From Komagataeibacter melomenusus (GTDB lineage Bacteria > Pseudomonadota > Alphaproteobacteria > Acetobacterales > Acetobacteraceae), in NCBI RefSeq assembly GCF_013155395.1, contig NZ_JABJWC010000002.1, positions 90,661 through 154,660 of the forward strand: a stretch of DNA of 64,000 nt. The letters run 5' to 3'. The notes beneath the pieces are model-generated. The model saw nothing but the letters and a program-made list of their open reading frames with translations. It made no database searches and was not told where the DNA came from. Within the stretch, counting starts at the first letter, position 1, and each line of letters starts with the position of its first letter. Of the stretch, positions 25,158 through 32,672 are shown piece after piece. The translations under genes were made by a program, and so were the position numbers.

Positions 25158-25182
25158 CCCCCCGGCCCGTGGCGCCGGGGGG
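25158..25182. terminator. GC-rich hairpin between wrbA and the LysR gene
   Basis: CCCCCCGGC (25158-25166) pairs with GCCGGGGGG (25174-25182). No T-run follows, so it is probably a weak or bidirectional terminator between converging genes. Confidence 0.4.
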
Positions 25183-25195
25183 ATTGCCCTGGCGC

Positions 25196-26122
25196 CTACA
25201 GGCAGCCTTCTTCCCGCGCCCAGGGCGGGTGGGCAAAGGCGCCCACCAGATAATCAATAAACGCATTGACCCGGATGGGCCGCAGCCCGCTTGCGGGCGT
25301 GATCAGGTACAGCCCCACGGGCGGCACCTCCCATCCGGGCAGCAGGCGCACGAAGCGGCCTGCCTTCAGCCCCTCCCATACCATGAATTCCGGAAACATG
25401 CCGAACCCCAGCCCCGCCTCGAGCGCGGGCAGGAAGCCTGCCGCATTATCGGCGCGGAGCCGCGCTGTCTGCGAAAGTACGAATTCCCGCCCATCCCCTT
25501 CGTGCCGCAGGCGGATCATGCCGGGGGCGGAGGTATTGGTGTAGACAAAACTCTTGTGCCCCTCCAGCGCGCGCGGATGCCCTGGCGCGCCAATGCGCGC
25601 CAGATAGGCAGGCGTGCACACCAGCGCCAGCCGCACGCTGCACAACCGCCGGGCGCGCAGCGATGAATCGGCCAGCGCCGCAATCCTGAGCGCAAGGTCA
25701 TATCCCCCCGCCACCAGGTCAACCAGCGCATCGCTGTAATCGATGGTGAGGTCGATTTCAGGGTAACGGCTCAGGAATTCGGGCAGAACCGGGGCCAGGT
25801 GCTGGATGCCAAATGTCATGGGCGCGGCCATGCGGATCAGACCTGATGGCGCGCGCGTGCCGCCGCGGGCCTGTGTCTCGGCGGCCTCGGCTTCGGCCAG
25901 GATCGTGTTGGCGTGGCCAAGTAACTGGCGGCCGGTCTCGGTCAGTGACATCTGGCGTGAATTGCGGTTGAACAGGGCGACGCCAAGCGCCTGCTCAAGC
26001 CGGCTGATGGCTTTTGATACGGTCGGCTTGGAGAGTTGTATCTCCTCTGCCGCGCGGGCAAAGGAGCCGCGCTCCGCCACCTTGGCAAAAATGGCCCAGG
26101 CCTCGAAATCCGGCAGTCTCAT
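25196..26122 (-). CDS. LysR family transcriptional regulator
   Basis: This 308-aa protein has an N-terminal winged HTH (FAKVAERGSFARAAEEIQLSKPTVSKAISRLE, residues about 13-44) and a LysR effector domain from about residue 90. It is divergently transcribed from the pirin gene, with a perfect inverted repeat (26222-26247) between them, the usual arrangement for a LysR activator and its target. ATG 26122 is used; the TTG at 26128 is not needed. Confidence 0.9.
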   Translation of the reverse strand: MRLPDFEAWAIFAKVAERGSFARAAEEIQLSKPTVSKAISRLEQALGVALFNRNSRQMSLTETGRQLLGHANTILAEAEAAETQARGGTRAPSGLIRMAAPMTFGIQHLAPVLPEFLSRYPEIDLTIDYSDALVDLVAGGYDLALRIAALADSSLRARRLCSVRLALVCTPAYLARIGAPGHPRALEGHKSFVYTNTSAPGMIRLRHEGDGREFVLSQTARLRADNAAGFLPALEAGLGFGMFPEFMVWEGLKAGRFVRLLPGWEVPPVGLYLITPASGLRPIRVNAFIDYLVGAFAHPPWAREEGCL

Positions 26123-26221
26123 CGGCAAACTCGGGAAAGGGTATGTGCCATATGTTTCCCTAACTTATCTGCCGGGCTGTGTCTCTACCCTGTCTGGTCA
26201 AGGGCTGAAGATGCAAAAATT

Positions 26222-26247
26222 GGAAATGAAACATTTCATTCATTTCC
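26222..26247 (+). promoter_or_regulatory. LysR-type operator candidate
   Basis: GGAAATGAA (26222-26230) and TTCATTTCC (26239-26247) are perfect 9-bp inverted arms around an 8-nt spacer, 57 bases before the pirin ATG. It includes internal GAAATG/CATTTC pairs. Such a dyad between divergent LysR and target genes is a standard binding site, although binding has not been shown. Confidence 0.7.
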
Positions 26248-26303
26248 ATATAAATACCGGACCCGGTCCGATACCCTCAGGGCAACAGAAAGGAAAAAGC
26301 CCG

Positions 26304-27005
26304 ATGATCGAAGTCCGACCCTTTGGCCTGCTGGGCCACGCCAACCATGGCTGGCTTGATGCACGGCATCATTTCTCGTTTGCGGGGTATCATGATCCCG
26401 CCCGCATGCACTGGGGTGCGCTGCGGGTCTGGAATGACGACATGATCGCGCCCGGCACCGGTTTCGGCACCCATCCGCACCGGGATATGGAAATCATCAC
26501 CTTCGTGCGCGAAGGCGCCATCACCCACACCGACAGCCTGGGCAATACCGGCCGCACCGAGGCAGGCGACGTGCAGGTCATGTCGGCTGGCACCGGCATC
26601 CGTCACAGCGAATACAACCGCGACGCGGTGGCCACGCGCCTGTTCCAGATCTGGATCATGCCTGACCGCGCGGGCCATGCGCCCTCATGGGGCACGCGGG
26701 CCTTTCCGCGCAATGAGCGGGCCGGGCAGTTCGTGGTGCTCGCCTCGGGGCATGAAGGCGATGGCGATGCCCTGCCCATCAATGCCGATGCCCGCGTGCT
26801 TGGTGCCACCCTGGCCAAGGGACAGACAGCCACCTACAGGCTGGGTGCGCAGCGGCTGGGCTACCTGGTGCCCGCGCGCGGCGCGGTGGAAATAGAGGGC
26901 GTGCGGGTAGGCGAGCGCGATGGCGCGGCCCTGTCCGATATCGAGACCCTGAGCGTGCGCGCGCTGGAGGATGCCGAGATCATTCTGGTCGACACCATCG
27001 CCTGA
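26304..27005 (+). CDS. Pirin family protein
   Basis: The 233-aa cupin protein has the metal site of pirins: THPHRDMEIITFV (His-x-His, then Glu) followed by AGTGIRHSEYN with the third His. Many pirins act as quercetin dioxygenases or redox-linked regulators; the precise activity varies. AAAGGAA precedes the ATG. It is probably controlled by the divergent LysR protein. A perfect GC hairpin follows (27028-27061). Confidence 0.9.
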   Translation: MIEVRPFGLLGHANHGWLDARHHFSFAGYHDPARMHWGALRVWNDDMIAPGTGFGTHPHRDMEIITFVREGAITHTDSLGNTGRTEAGDVQVMSAGTGIRHSEYNRDAVATRLFQIWIMPDRAGHAPSWGTRAFPRNERAGQFVVLASGHEGDGDALPINADARVLGATLAKGQTATYRLGAQRLGYLVPARGAVEIEGVRVGERDGAALSDIETLSVRALEDAEIILVDTIA

Positions 27006-27027
27006 CCCGCCAGGGGTGTGTATCATG

Positions 27028-27061
27028 CAGGTCGGGGCGCGAAAGTGCGCGCCCCGACCTG
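27028..27061 (+). terminator. GC hairpin downstream of pirin
   Basis: A 14-bp perfect stem (27028-27041 with 27048-27061) and a 6-nt loop follow the pirin stop. There is no T-run, so it is likely an mRNA-stabilising or factor-dependent end rather than a classic terminator. Confidence 0.45.
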
Positions 27062-27091
27062 ACACACGCCATGACCGGGACCAACTGATCC

Positions 27092-27778
27092 GTGACCCTG
27101 CCCGCCTACCACGCCACATGGTCGCCTGATGGCGCACCCGCCGCCGCGCCGCCTTATGGCGCATCCTACCCGGTGCGCCTGCATGATGGCTCCACCCTGA
27201 CCCTGCCACTGCGCGCCCTGCCCGGCGGGGCGCAGGCCATTGCGCTGCTCATGGCCAACCAGACCGGCTTTGCCGTGGAGCACGCCCTCATCCGCCTGCT
27301 GGCCGCAATGGTCAGCCCGCTTGCGCCACAGGCGATCGTTGGCGTGCCCACCATGGGGCTGGCCTATGCCCGCCCCGTGGCGGAAAAGCTGGGCATGGGT
27401 GACTACGTGGCGCTGGGGCACTCACGCAAATTCTGGTACGATGACAGCCTTGCCATCCCGCTCACCTCATCAACCAGCCCGGACCAGACAAAGCACCTTT
27501 ACCTTGACCCGGCACTGGTGGAGCGCGTGCGCGGCAGGCGCGTGGTGGTGATTGATGACGTGCTCAACACCGGGCGCACGGCTGCCGCCGCCATGCGCCT
27601 GCTTGAACGCGCGGGGGCATGCGTCGTGGCCATTGCAGCCGTGCTGACCGAAGGCTGGGCCTGGCGCACGGCGCTGGAGGCCACCGGCCCCACCAGCGCG
27701 CCGCAGGTGCATGCGCTGGGCCATATCCCGCTTTTTGGCAGGCAGGCCGATGGCTGGCATCCCCTGCCCGGCACCTGA
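27092..27778 (+). CDS. Phosphoribosyltransferase family protein
   Basis: This 228-aa type I PRTase starts at GTG. It has the PRPP-binding motif RVVVIDDVLNTGRTAAAA (residues about 150-167), preceded by an IVGVPTMGLAYAR loop. This resembles adenine or xanthine phosphoribosyltransferases, but the substrate-specific hood is not recognisable. Its neighbour 78 nt downstream is a MYG1-family gene, and the pair may act in nucleotide salvage or RNA metabolism. Confidence 0.75.
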   Translation: MTLPAYHATWSPDGAPAAAPPYGASYPVRLHDGSTLTLPLRALPGGAQAIALLMANQTGFAVEHALIRLLAAMVSPLAPQAIVGVPTMGLAYARPVAEKLGMGDYVALGHSRKFWYDDSLAIPLTSSTSPDQTKHLYLDPALVERVRGRRVVVIDDVLNTGRTAAAAMRLLERAGACVVAIAAVLTEGWAWRTALEATGPTSAPQVHALGHIPLFGRQADGWHPLPGT

Positions 27779-27856
27779 AACTGCCCATTGTCTTGCCGGG
27801 GGGTTTGCGGCATGACGGCAGTATCAAATTCACTTTTGCCCGCAGCAGGTCGCCTT

Positions 27857-28879
27857 ATGTCAGAACACACGCCCATCGGTCTTGAAAATCCCACCGCACC
27901 CGTCAGCGCGGTGACGCATTCAGGTAACTTCCACCTTGATGAGACGCTGGGCTATGTGATCCTGCATTACGCGCTCGCACCCGATGGCGACCTGCGCGGG
28001 CGCGTGACGGGCACCGGGCCGGACGGGCGGCTGGCCTTCACCCGCACCCGCTCGCCCGAGCGCATTGCCGCAGCCGACATCGTGTTTGACGTGGGCGGAA
28101 AATACGACCCCGCCACCGGTCGCTACGACCACCACATGAAGGAAAAGCCCCTGCGCGAGGACGGCACGCCCTATAGCGCGGCCGGACTGCTGTGGAAGGA
28201 TTACGGCATGGCCGCGATCCGCAGCATCCTCAAGAACCCGGCGCCGGAACCCGAAGTCGCCGCCATCTGGCAGAGCCTTGACCGCTCGCTCGTGCTGCCC
28301 ATCGATCTTGATGATAATGGCGTGACCAAGATGGGCAAGCTCTCGCTGGCCGATATCGTCTCCGCCTGCCGCCCCACATGGGATACGGTAGAGCTGTACG
28401 GCCCCGATGCCGCCAAAACCCGCGAGACCGAAGGCTTTGCCAACGCGGCGGTGGCGGTGGCGGGGCATCTCGTCAACATGATCGACCGCGTGCGCGCCAG
28501 CCTCAAGGCGGAAAGCCGCGTGCTCGCCGCCTATGCGCAGGCGGAGGACAAGCGCATCCTGCTCATGGAAACCGGCATGCCGACCGAGAAGGTGATTTTC
28601 GACCATGACCTGCCGGTGGTCTATGTCGTTTCCCCCGCTGCCCCCGATCGCTGGAACGTCAAGGCCATTCCGCCCGTGCGGGGTGATTTTGGCCAGCGCG
28701 TCTCCCTGCCCGAGGCCTGGCGTGGGCTTGATGGCGCGACACTGGCCAGCGTGTCAGGCGTGGCCGATGCGGTCTTCGCCCACCCGGCCCGCTTCATCTG
28801 CGGGGCGGCAAGCCGCGCGGGCGCGCTGAAAATGGCGCAGCTTGCCCTTGAGATCGACGCCGAACAGGCAAAAAGCTGA
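27857..28879 (+). CDS. MYG1 family protein (DHH-type hydrolase)
   Basis: A 340-aa MYG1-like protein. The first motif THSGNFHLDET (about residues 17-27) and DVGGKYDPATGRYDHHMKE (about 79-97, with DHH) provide metal ligands of this DHH-related fold. LPIDLDDNG and MIDRVRAS are further family elements. In eukaryotes MYG1 is a 3'-5' RNA exonuclease; bacterial members are uncharacterised. A perfect 13-bp hairpin (28885-28915) ends the unit. Confidence 0.85.
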   Translation: MSEHTPIGLENPTAPVSAVTHSGNFHLDETLGYVILHYALAPDGDLRGRVTGTGPDGRLAFTRTRSPERIAAADIVFDVGGKYDPATGRYDHHMKEKPLREDGTPYSAAGLLWKDYGMAAIRSILKNPAPEPEVAAIWQSLDRSLVLPIDLDDNGVTKMGKLSLADIVSACRPTWDTVELYGPDAAKTRETEGFANAAVAVAGHLVNMIDRVRASLKAESRVLAAYAQAEDKRILLMETGMPTEKVIFDHDLPVVYVVSPAAPDRWNVKAIPPVRGDFGQRVSLPEAWRGLDGATLASVSGVADAVFAHPARFICGAASRAGALKMAQLALEIDAEQAKS

Positions 28880-28884
28880 ACCCG

Positions 28885-28915
28885 CCCTGTACCCCTGAGC
28901 CACAGGGGTACAGGG
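28885..28915 (+). terminator. Hairpin after the MYG1 gene
   Basis: CCCTGTACCCCTG pairs perfectly with CAGGGGTACAGGG around a 5-nt loop, 6 nt after the stop. No T-run is present. Confidence 0.5.
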
Positions 28916-29102
28916 GCGCGGCCTTGAAAATCTTCCTGATTCCCCAAGGCTTTCACAAGCAGGTGGATATGCCCCCAGGGGCATATGCCTGATGATGCCA
29001 CAAACGTGATGGGACAGGCCCTTCTACCCGGCCTCTCCCCTCTTTCCTCCAGCCCCGATGCATCCCACGTCACCTCCATCGGGCAGGACATGCCTGCCCG
29101 TA

Positions 29103-29109
29103 AGGGAGG
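29103..29109 (+). promoter_or_regulatory. Shine-Dalgarno of the first micropeptide
   Basis: AGGGAGG sits 5 nt before ATG 29115, unusually strong for a 35-codon frame. Confidence 0.7.
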
Positions 29110-29114
29110 TTGCC

Positions 29115-29222
29115 ATGAATATGGGAACACGGTACCGCACAAACCCCAGTGTCATGGACATGGTTGGGCTGGGTATGGTCCTGCTGACACTGGCCTTGTG
29201 GCTATCCTTTATCTTCATCTGA
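29115..29222 (+). CDS. 35-aa single-pass membrane micropeptide
   Basis: MNMGTRYRTNPSV and MDMVG lead into a hydrophobic helix (LGMVLLTLALWLSFIFI) that ends the protein. The AGGGAGG ribosome site and clean frame make translation likely. A second micropeptide with a similar layout follows 60 nt later. Function unknown; it could be a subunit accessory peptide or a regulator of a membrane complex. Confidence 0.6.
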   Translation: MNMGTRYRTNPSVMDMVGLGMVLLTLALWLSFIFI

Positions 29223-29282
29223 ACACGCAGCCCGACAGGTACGCCTGATCGGTTGCATGCACCCCGGATACAGGAGGCGTCA

Positions 29283-29417
29283 ATGAAGCTTCATCTACGT
29301 CGTGCCTTTCATGCCGGCACGGGCAACTCCGGTTATGCCAGCCGGTGGGACATCATGGGTCCGGCCCTGCTGGCCATCGCCTTCGCGCTCTCGACGGCGA
29401 TGATCTTCTTTCTCTAG
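29283..29417 (+). CDS. 44-aa single-pass membrane micropeptide
   Basis: An AGGAGG Shine-Dalgarno (29272-29277) stands 5 nt before the ATG. The peptide has a basic N-terminal half (MKLHLRRAFHAG), a SRWDIMGP element, and a C-terminal transmembrane helix (LLAIAFALSTAMIFFL). The D-[IM]-[MV]-G motif just before the helix is shared with the upstream 35-aa peptide, suggesting paralogues. A terminator follows directly (29435-29474). Confidence 0.65.
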   Translation: MKLHLRRAFHAGTGNSGYASRWDIMGPALLAIAFALSTAMIFFL

Positions 29418-29434
29418 CCAAAAAATCCTTACAT

Positions 29435-29474
29435 CGGGCCTGCCGGGCCATGAAAAGCCGGGCAGGCCCGTTTT
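29435..29474 (+). terminator. Rho-independent terminator after the micropeptides
   Basis: CGGGCCTGCC (29435-29444) pairs with GGCAGGCCCG (29461-29470), extended by imperfect pairing, and is followed by TTTT. It marks the end of the micropeptide transcript. Confidence 0.75.
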
Positions 29475-29587
29475 GCGCCGTCTGCCCAAGAGAGCAGGAC
29501 GGTCGGGTGTGATCAGATATTCCTTTGCATCCGTCCAAACCTTCCGCCTCCTGCCACGTTGCCAGTCGGCAGTCACAGGAGATCCCC

Positions 29588-29758
29588 ATGAGCCGGACCC
29601 TACAGATCCTCGCCATCCTTTCGCTTACCCTGTCCATGACCAGTTGCTACGATGGGCGACACCATCACCACCATCGGGACTGGCAGGATGGCCAGTACGG
29701 TGATGGCTACGGCCCCCATGGCGCGCGCATGCGCGGCGGCCCCGGCGGGCGCTGGTAA
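29588..29758 (+). CDS. His-rich small lipoprotein
   Basis: A 56-aa lipoprotein with signal SRTLQILAILSLTLSM and lipobox TSC at Cys 20. The mature part starts YDGR followed by five consecutive His residues, then a Gly/Arg/Pro-rich tail. The His cluster suggests metal binding but that is inference. The family is unknown. Confidence 0.6.
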   Translation: MSRTLQILAILSLTLSMTSCYDGRHHHHHRDWQDGQYGDGYGPHGARMRGGPGGRW

Positions 29759-29894
29759 CGCCCGGCCAGTGCAGGGCAACATCTGGCGTTGGATGGAGGC
29801 AGGGCACGACCCTGCCCTTCCTCCACCATACCGGAGCGCCTGCATGACCAGCACCATTCCCCCCAGGGCCAGCCCCACCAGCCCGGCGTCGAGC

Positions 29895-30256
29895 AGTTGA
29901 TGAACCCGCAGGCCGAGCATATCCGCGCGAGCTATCGCGGCAGCGGCAAGCTGAAGGGGCGCCGGGGCTGGCCTATACCATCGACTGGAACCACCAGTTC
30001 GTGGTGCATAACCGCCCTCGCCCTGCTCAAGCGCACGGGGCATGCGCAATATGAACACTGGTACCGCATGATTTGAGGTTACATCGACCTTTACATGATC
30101 GACCGCAAACGGGGCGGCTGGATACAGGAACTGGACCGCAACAACCGGCCATCAGCCGTGGTCTATGCGGGCAAGGCCGACCTGTACCACGCCTGGCAGG
30201 CCACCATTACGCCGCTGCTGCCGCTTGCGCCAAGTTTTGCTACGGCCGTATCATGA
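29895..30256 (+). pseudogene. N-acylglucosamine 2-epimerase (AGE) family remnant
   Basis: Frames here spell a broken AGE-family C-terminal part: AYTIDWNHQFVVHN, then ALALLKRTGHAQYEHWYRMI, a TGA, then YIDLYMIDRKRGGWIQELD and GKADLYHAWQATI before the final stop. These are typical AGE/mannose-isomerase motifs. At least two frame changes, one internal stop and a missing segment show the gene is dead, and its 5' half is absent. Confidence 0.75.
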
Positions 30257-30328
30257 CTGGAAAATTAGGGCCTGAAAGGCACGCTATGCCATAAAGCCCC
30301 TTGCCCGCGATTTTCAGGAAATGGTCAT

Positions 30329-30793
30329 ATGAACGGAACGTACGGATCAACCATAGCGGCATTGAAGAAGCAGCTTGAAGTGGAGCATCCGGATACATTG
30401 ACTGTAGATCAACTGGTTACGGAACTTCATAAAAACTTTATCACCGTTCCTGAATTTGTTCCAGATATGTTGGGGTTACTGTCAGACAAAGACGAAAGGG
30501 ATGAAGCCAGTTTCCTGATACTCAAGGCCGCAGAAGGTCTGGATGATCATGTTTATATAAAAAAGCTTCTGGAATTCTTCCCTGAATTAATAAAAATCGC
30601 CCCTGAGTGGTCTACATTGCCGTTATTAAGGGTAATAAATAATCAGAAGTGTAAGAAAATACTCCTGTCCCAGCTCAGCCTGTCCTCAAAAAACATCAAG
30701 GAATCAGTATTTGCCACATGCAGGCGGATAAATGATGAATCGCCTGATTTTATGGAAAGAACCCGCGCTGTCATCGCCTGTTGCGAAGTCTGA
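30329..30793 (+). CDS. Imm30-like immunity protein
   Basis: The 154-aa protein is all-helical with LVTELHKNF, a helical repeat around ILKAAEGLDDHVYIKKLLEFFPELIKIAPEW, and LLRVINNQKCKKIL. This resembles Imm30-type immunity proteins, which neutralise polymorphic toxins. Its codon usage is clearly AT-richer than the flanks, suggesting recent transfer. No toxin is adjacent. A CPCC-type gene follows on the opposite strand, only 4 nt away. Confidence 0.55.
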   Translation: MNGTYGSTIAALKKQLEVEHPDTLTVDQLVTELHKNFITVPEFVPDMLGLLSDKDERDEASFLILKAAEGLDDHVYIKKLLEFFPELIKIAPEWSTLPLLRVINNQKCKKILLSQLSLSSKNIKESVFATCRRINDESPDFMERTRAVIACCEV

Positions 30794-30797
30794 AAAA

Positions 30798-30989
30798 TTA
30801 ACTCTGTGCTTCAGCCTGATGACGGGCCCTTGCCTGGTTCAGGCTGAGTTTATTGGCCCCGCCTGAATAGTCCGGGTCTGCTGACTGCACGGGATCATCT
30901 TCCCAATTACAGACGCGACATATCTCATAATTCCCATACTCTGAAATTTCCAATGATTTACAGCACGGGCATGGTAGCAGTTCCGTCAT
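30798..30989 (-). CDS. CPCC family cysteine-rich protein
   Basis: This 63-aa protein has the signature LLPCPCCKSLEI, a second Cys pair in YEICRVCNWEDDP, and D-P-D-x-x-GGAN-x-L-S-L-x-x-A. This is the Cys_rich_CPCC family, a small zinc-ribbon-like protein frequently found with immunity genes. It lies convergently between two immunity-like genes. Confidence 0.85.
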   Translation of the reverse strand: MTELLPCPCCKSLEISEYGNYEICRVCNWEDDPVQSADPDYSGGANKLSLNQARARHQAEAQS

Positions 30990-31096
30990 GGCCTGTTCCT
31001 ATCAATCAAGCAGAAACCGTTTTTTTTACCATGGTCGGTTTCATGATAACAGGATACTCCTAAAGATATTTTCAGGTCATATGCAAGGGCGCAGTC

Positions 31097-31537
31097 ATGT
31101 TTGATCTTTCTTTTACTGGAGAAGGCCATTTTTACGGTGAAACAGGATATAATGGTACCATAAAAATTGGAAATTTCTCTGAAAATTTCTTCTCCAACAA
31201 TACGTTTTTCAATGCACGCCAGTATCAGGAACAGTGGCTTGCGGCAGCGGAAAGAGTGCTGGCAAACGGGAAATCGTATTTTCTGGTGAATGTTCATGAC
31301 CCCGACAGGGCCAATTTCTTCTGGTCCTGGCCCTGTTCCGTAATTGATGGAACGGTTTATATTCAAAATAAAATCATTTTTGCCGATCAGCATTGCCTGA
31401 GTGACATTCTCTCTTTCCACACCGATCTGGAAGAGATGGAATTTACTGATGAAGACGGACAAAAGATTTCCACATGGCAGACAGACCTGCACGCCATGCA
31501 GCAATTCAGCACGAAAATGCGCCACCTTCTGGCCTGA
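31097..31537 (+). CDS. CdiI/Imm-like immunity protein
   Basis: The 146-aa protein opens FDLSFTGEGHFYG and has TIKIGNFSENF, YQEQWLAAAERVL, then FFWSWPCSVIDG and a final helix. This mix resembles contact-dependent-inhibition immunity proteins, but I cannot place it in a named family with certainty. It is AT-richer than the neighbouring ABC transporter genes. Confidence 0.5.
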   Translation: MFDLSFTGEGHFYGETGYNGTIKIGNFSENFFSNNTFFNARQYQEQWLAAAERVLANGKSYFLVNVHDPDRANFFWSWPCSVIDGTVYIQNKIIFADQHCLSDILSFHTDLEEMEFTDEDGQKISTWQTDLHAMQQFSTKMRHLLA

Positions 31538-31676
31538 AAACGCCCTTCATGCAGCGCCCCCTCCCCCACCGATGCAAGGCCGCAACATAAAATTGCCGCA
31601 GGCCCTCCCGCATCGGGGCGTGGCCGGGTTATAGTGCCCCACCAGTCCTGCAAGCCATCCGGGTGCGCCACCAAAC

Positions 31677-32672
31677 ATGTCTTCCCCTTCTTCCTCCCTT
31701 CCATCCGGCCCATGCCGGCAGGCCGCGCGCGCGTTCGGGCGCAACAGGTCGGCCATGGGGGCGCTGGGCGTGCTGGCGTTCATCACCTGCGCCTGCCTAC
31801 TGGCGCCGCTTTATGCCCATGACGTGGCCCATAGCGACCCGTTCGCCTCAAACGTGGCGGGCAGCATCGTGCTGGATGGGCAGGAGGTGGACATCATGCA
31901 GCCCAATGACAACCCGCTGCATCTCGGCCTCAGCCCCATAGGCCCCACGGGGCATGCCGCCTACCTGCTGGGTGCCGACAGCCAGGGTCGCGACCTTGCC
32001 GCCCGCCTGCTCTATGGCGGGCGCAACTCCTTACTCATTGCAGCCTGTGCCGCCGTGCTGTGCCTTGTGGCGGCAACACTTGCGGGCATCGTGGCCGGTT
32101 TCTGCGGCGGCGTGATCGATACCGTCCTTTCCCGCATCATGGACATCATGTGGGCGGTGCCGGTCTATCTGTTCGCCATCTCGCTCTCCATTGTCATGGT
32201 CAGCCAGAAAATCCATCTGGGTCCGTTTACGCTAGGGGCGGACAGCCTGCTCATTCCCATCTTCATCATCGCGCTGGTTTACGTGCCCTATGCCGCACGC
32301 CCCATACGCGGGCGGGTGCTGGCGCTGCGGCAGGCGGAGTTCGTCACCGCCGCGCGCAGCCTTGGCGTGCCGGGGTGGCGCATCATGCTGCTTGATATCA
32401 TGCCCAACATCAGCACCACGCTGGCAACGCTCGGCCCGCTGCTCATGGCGCTGGCCCTGCTGGCGGAGAGCGCGCTGTCCTTCCTCTCGCTGGGCGTGCA
32501 GGCGCCACAGGCCTCATGGGGTACCATCATTCAGGATGGCGAGGGCCTGATCTATACCCGCCCGCTGGTGGCCGTGGCCCCGGGGCTGGCCATCGTGGCG
32601 GTGGTGCTGGCGCTCAATATCGTGGCCGATGGCCTGCGCGATGCGCTTGACGGGCGCGAGGGCGCACGATGA
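31677..32672 (+). CDS. Peptide/nickel-type ABC transporter permease (DppC/OppC-like)
   Basis: This 331-aa inner-membrane permease has an N-terminal helix, a long periplasmic loop (about 50-110), and five more helices with an EAA-type loop (AARSLGVPGWRIMLLDIMPN, about 225-244) that contacts the ATPase. GADSQGRDLAARLLYGGRNSL is the family start of the permease core. It overlaps the next gene by 4 bases, the first of four coupled genes. Confidence 0.9.
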   Translation: MSSPSSSLPSGPCRQAARAFGRNRSAMGALGVLAFITCACLLAPLYAHDVAHSDPFASNVAGSIVLDGQEVDIMQPNDNPLHLGLSPIGPTGHAAYLLGADSQGRDLAARLLYGGRNSLLIAACAAVLCLVAATLAGIVAGFCGGVIDTVLSRIMDIMWAVPVYLFAISLSIVMVSQKIHLGPFTLGADSLLIPIFIIALVYVPYAARPIRGRVLALRQAEFVTAARSLGVPGWRIMLLDIMPNISTTLATLGPLLMALALLAESALSFLSLGVQAPQASWGTIIQDGEGLIYTRPLVAVAPGLAIVAVVLALNIVADGLRDALDGREGAR

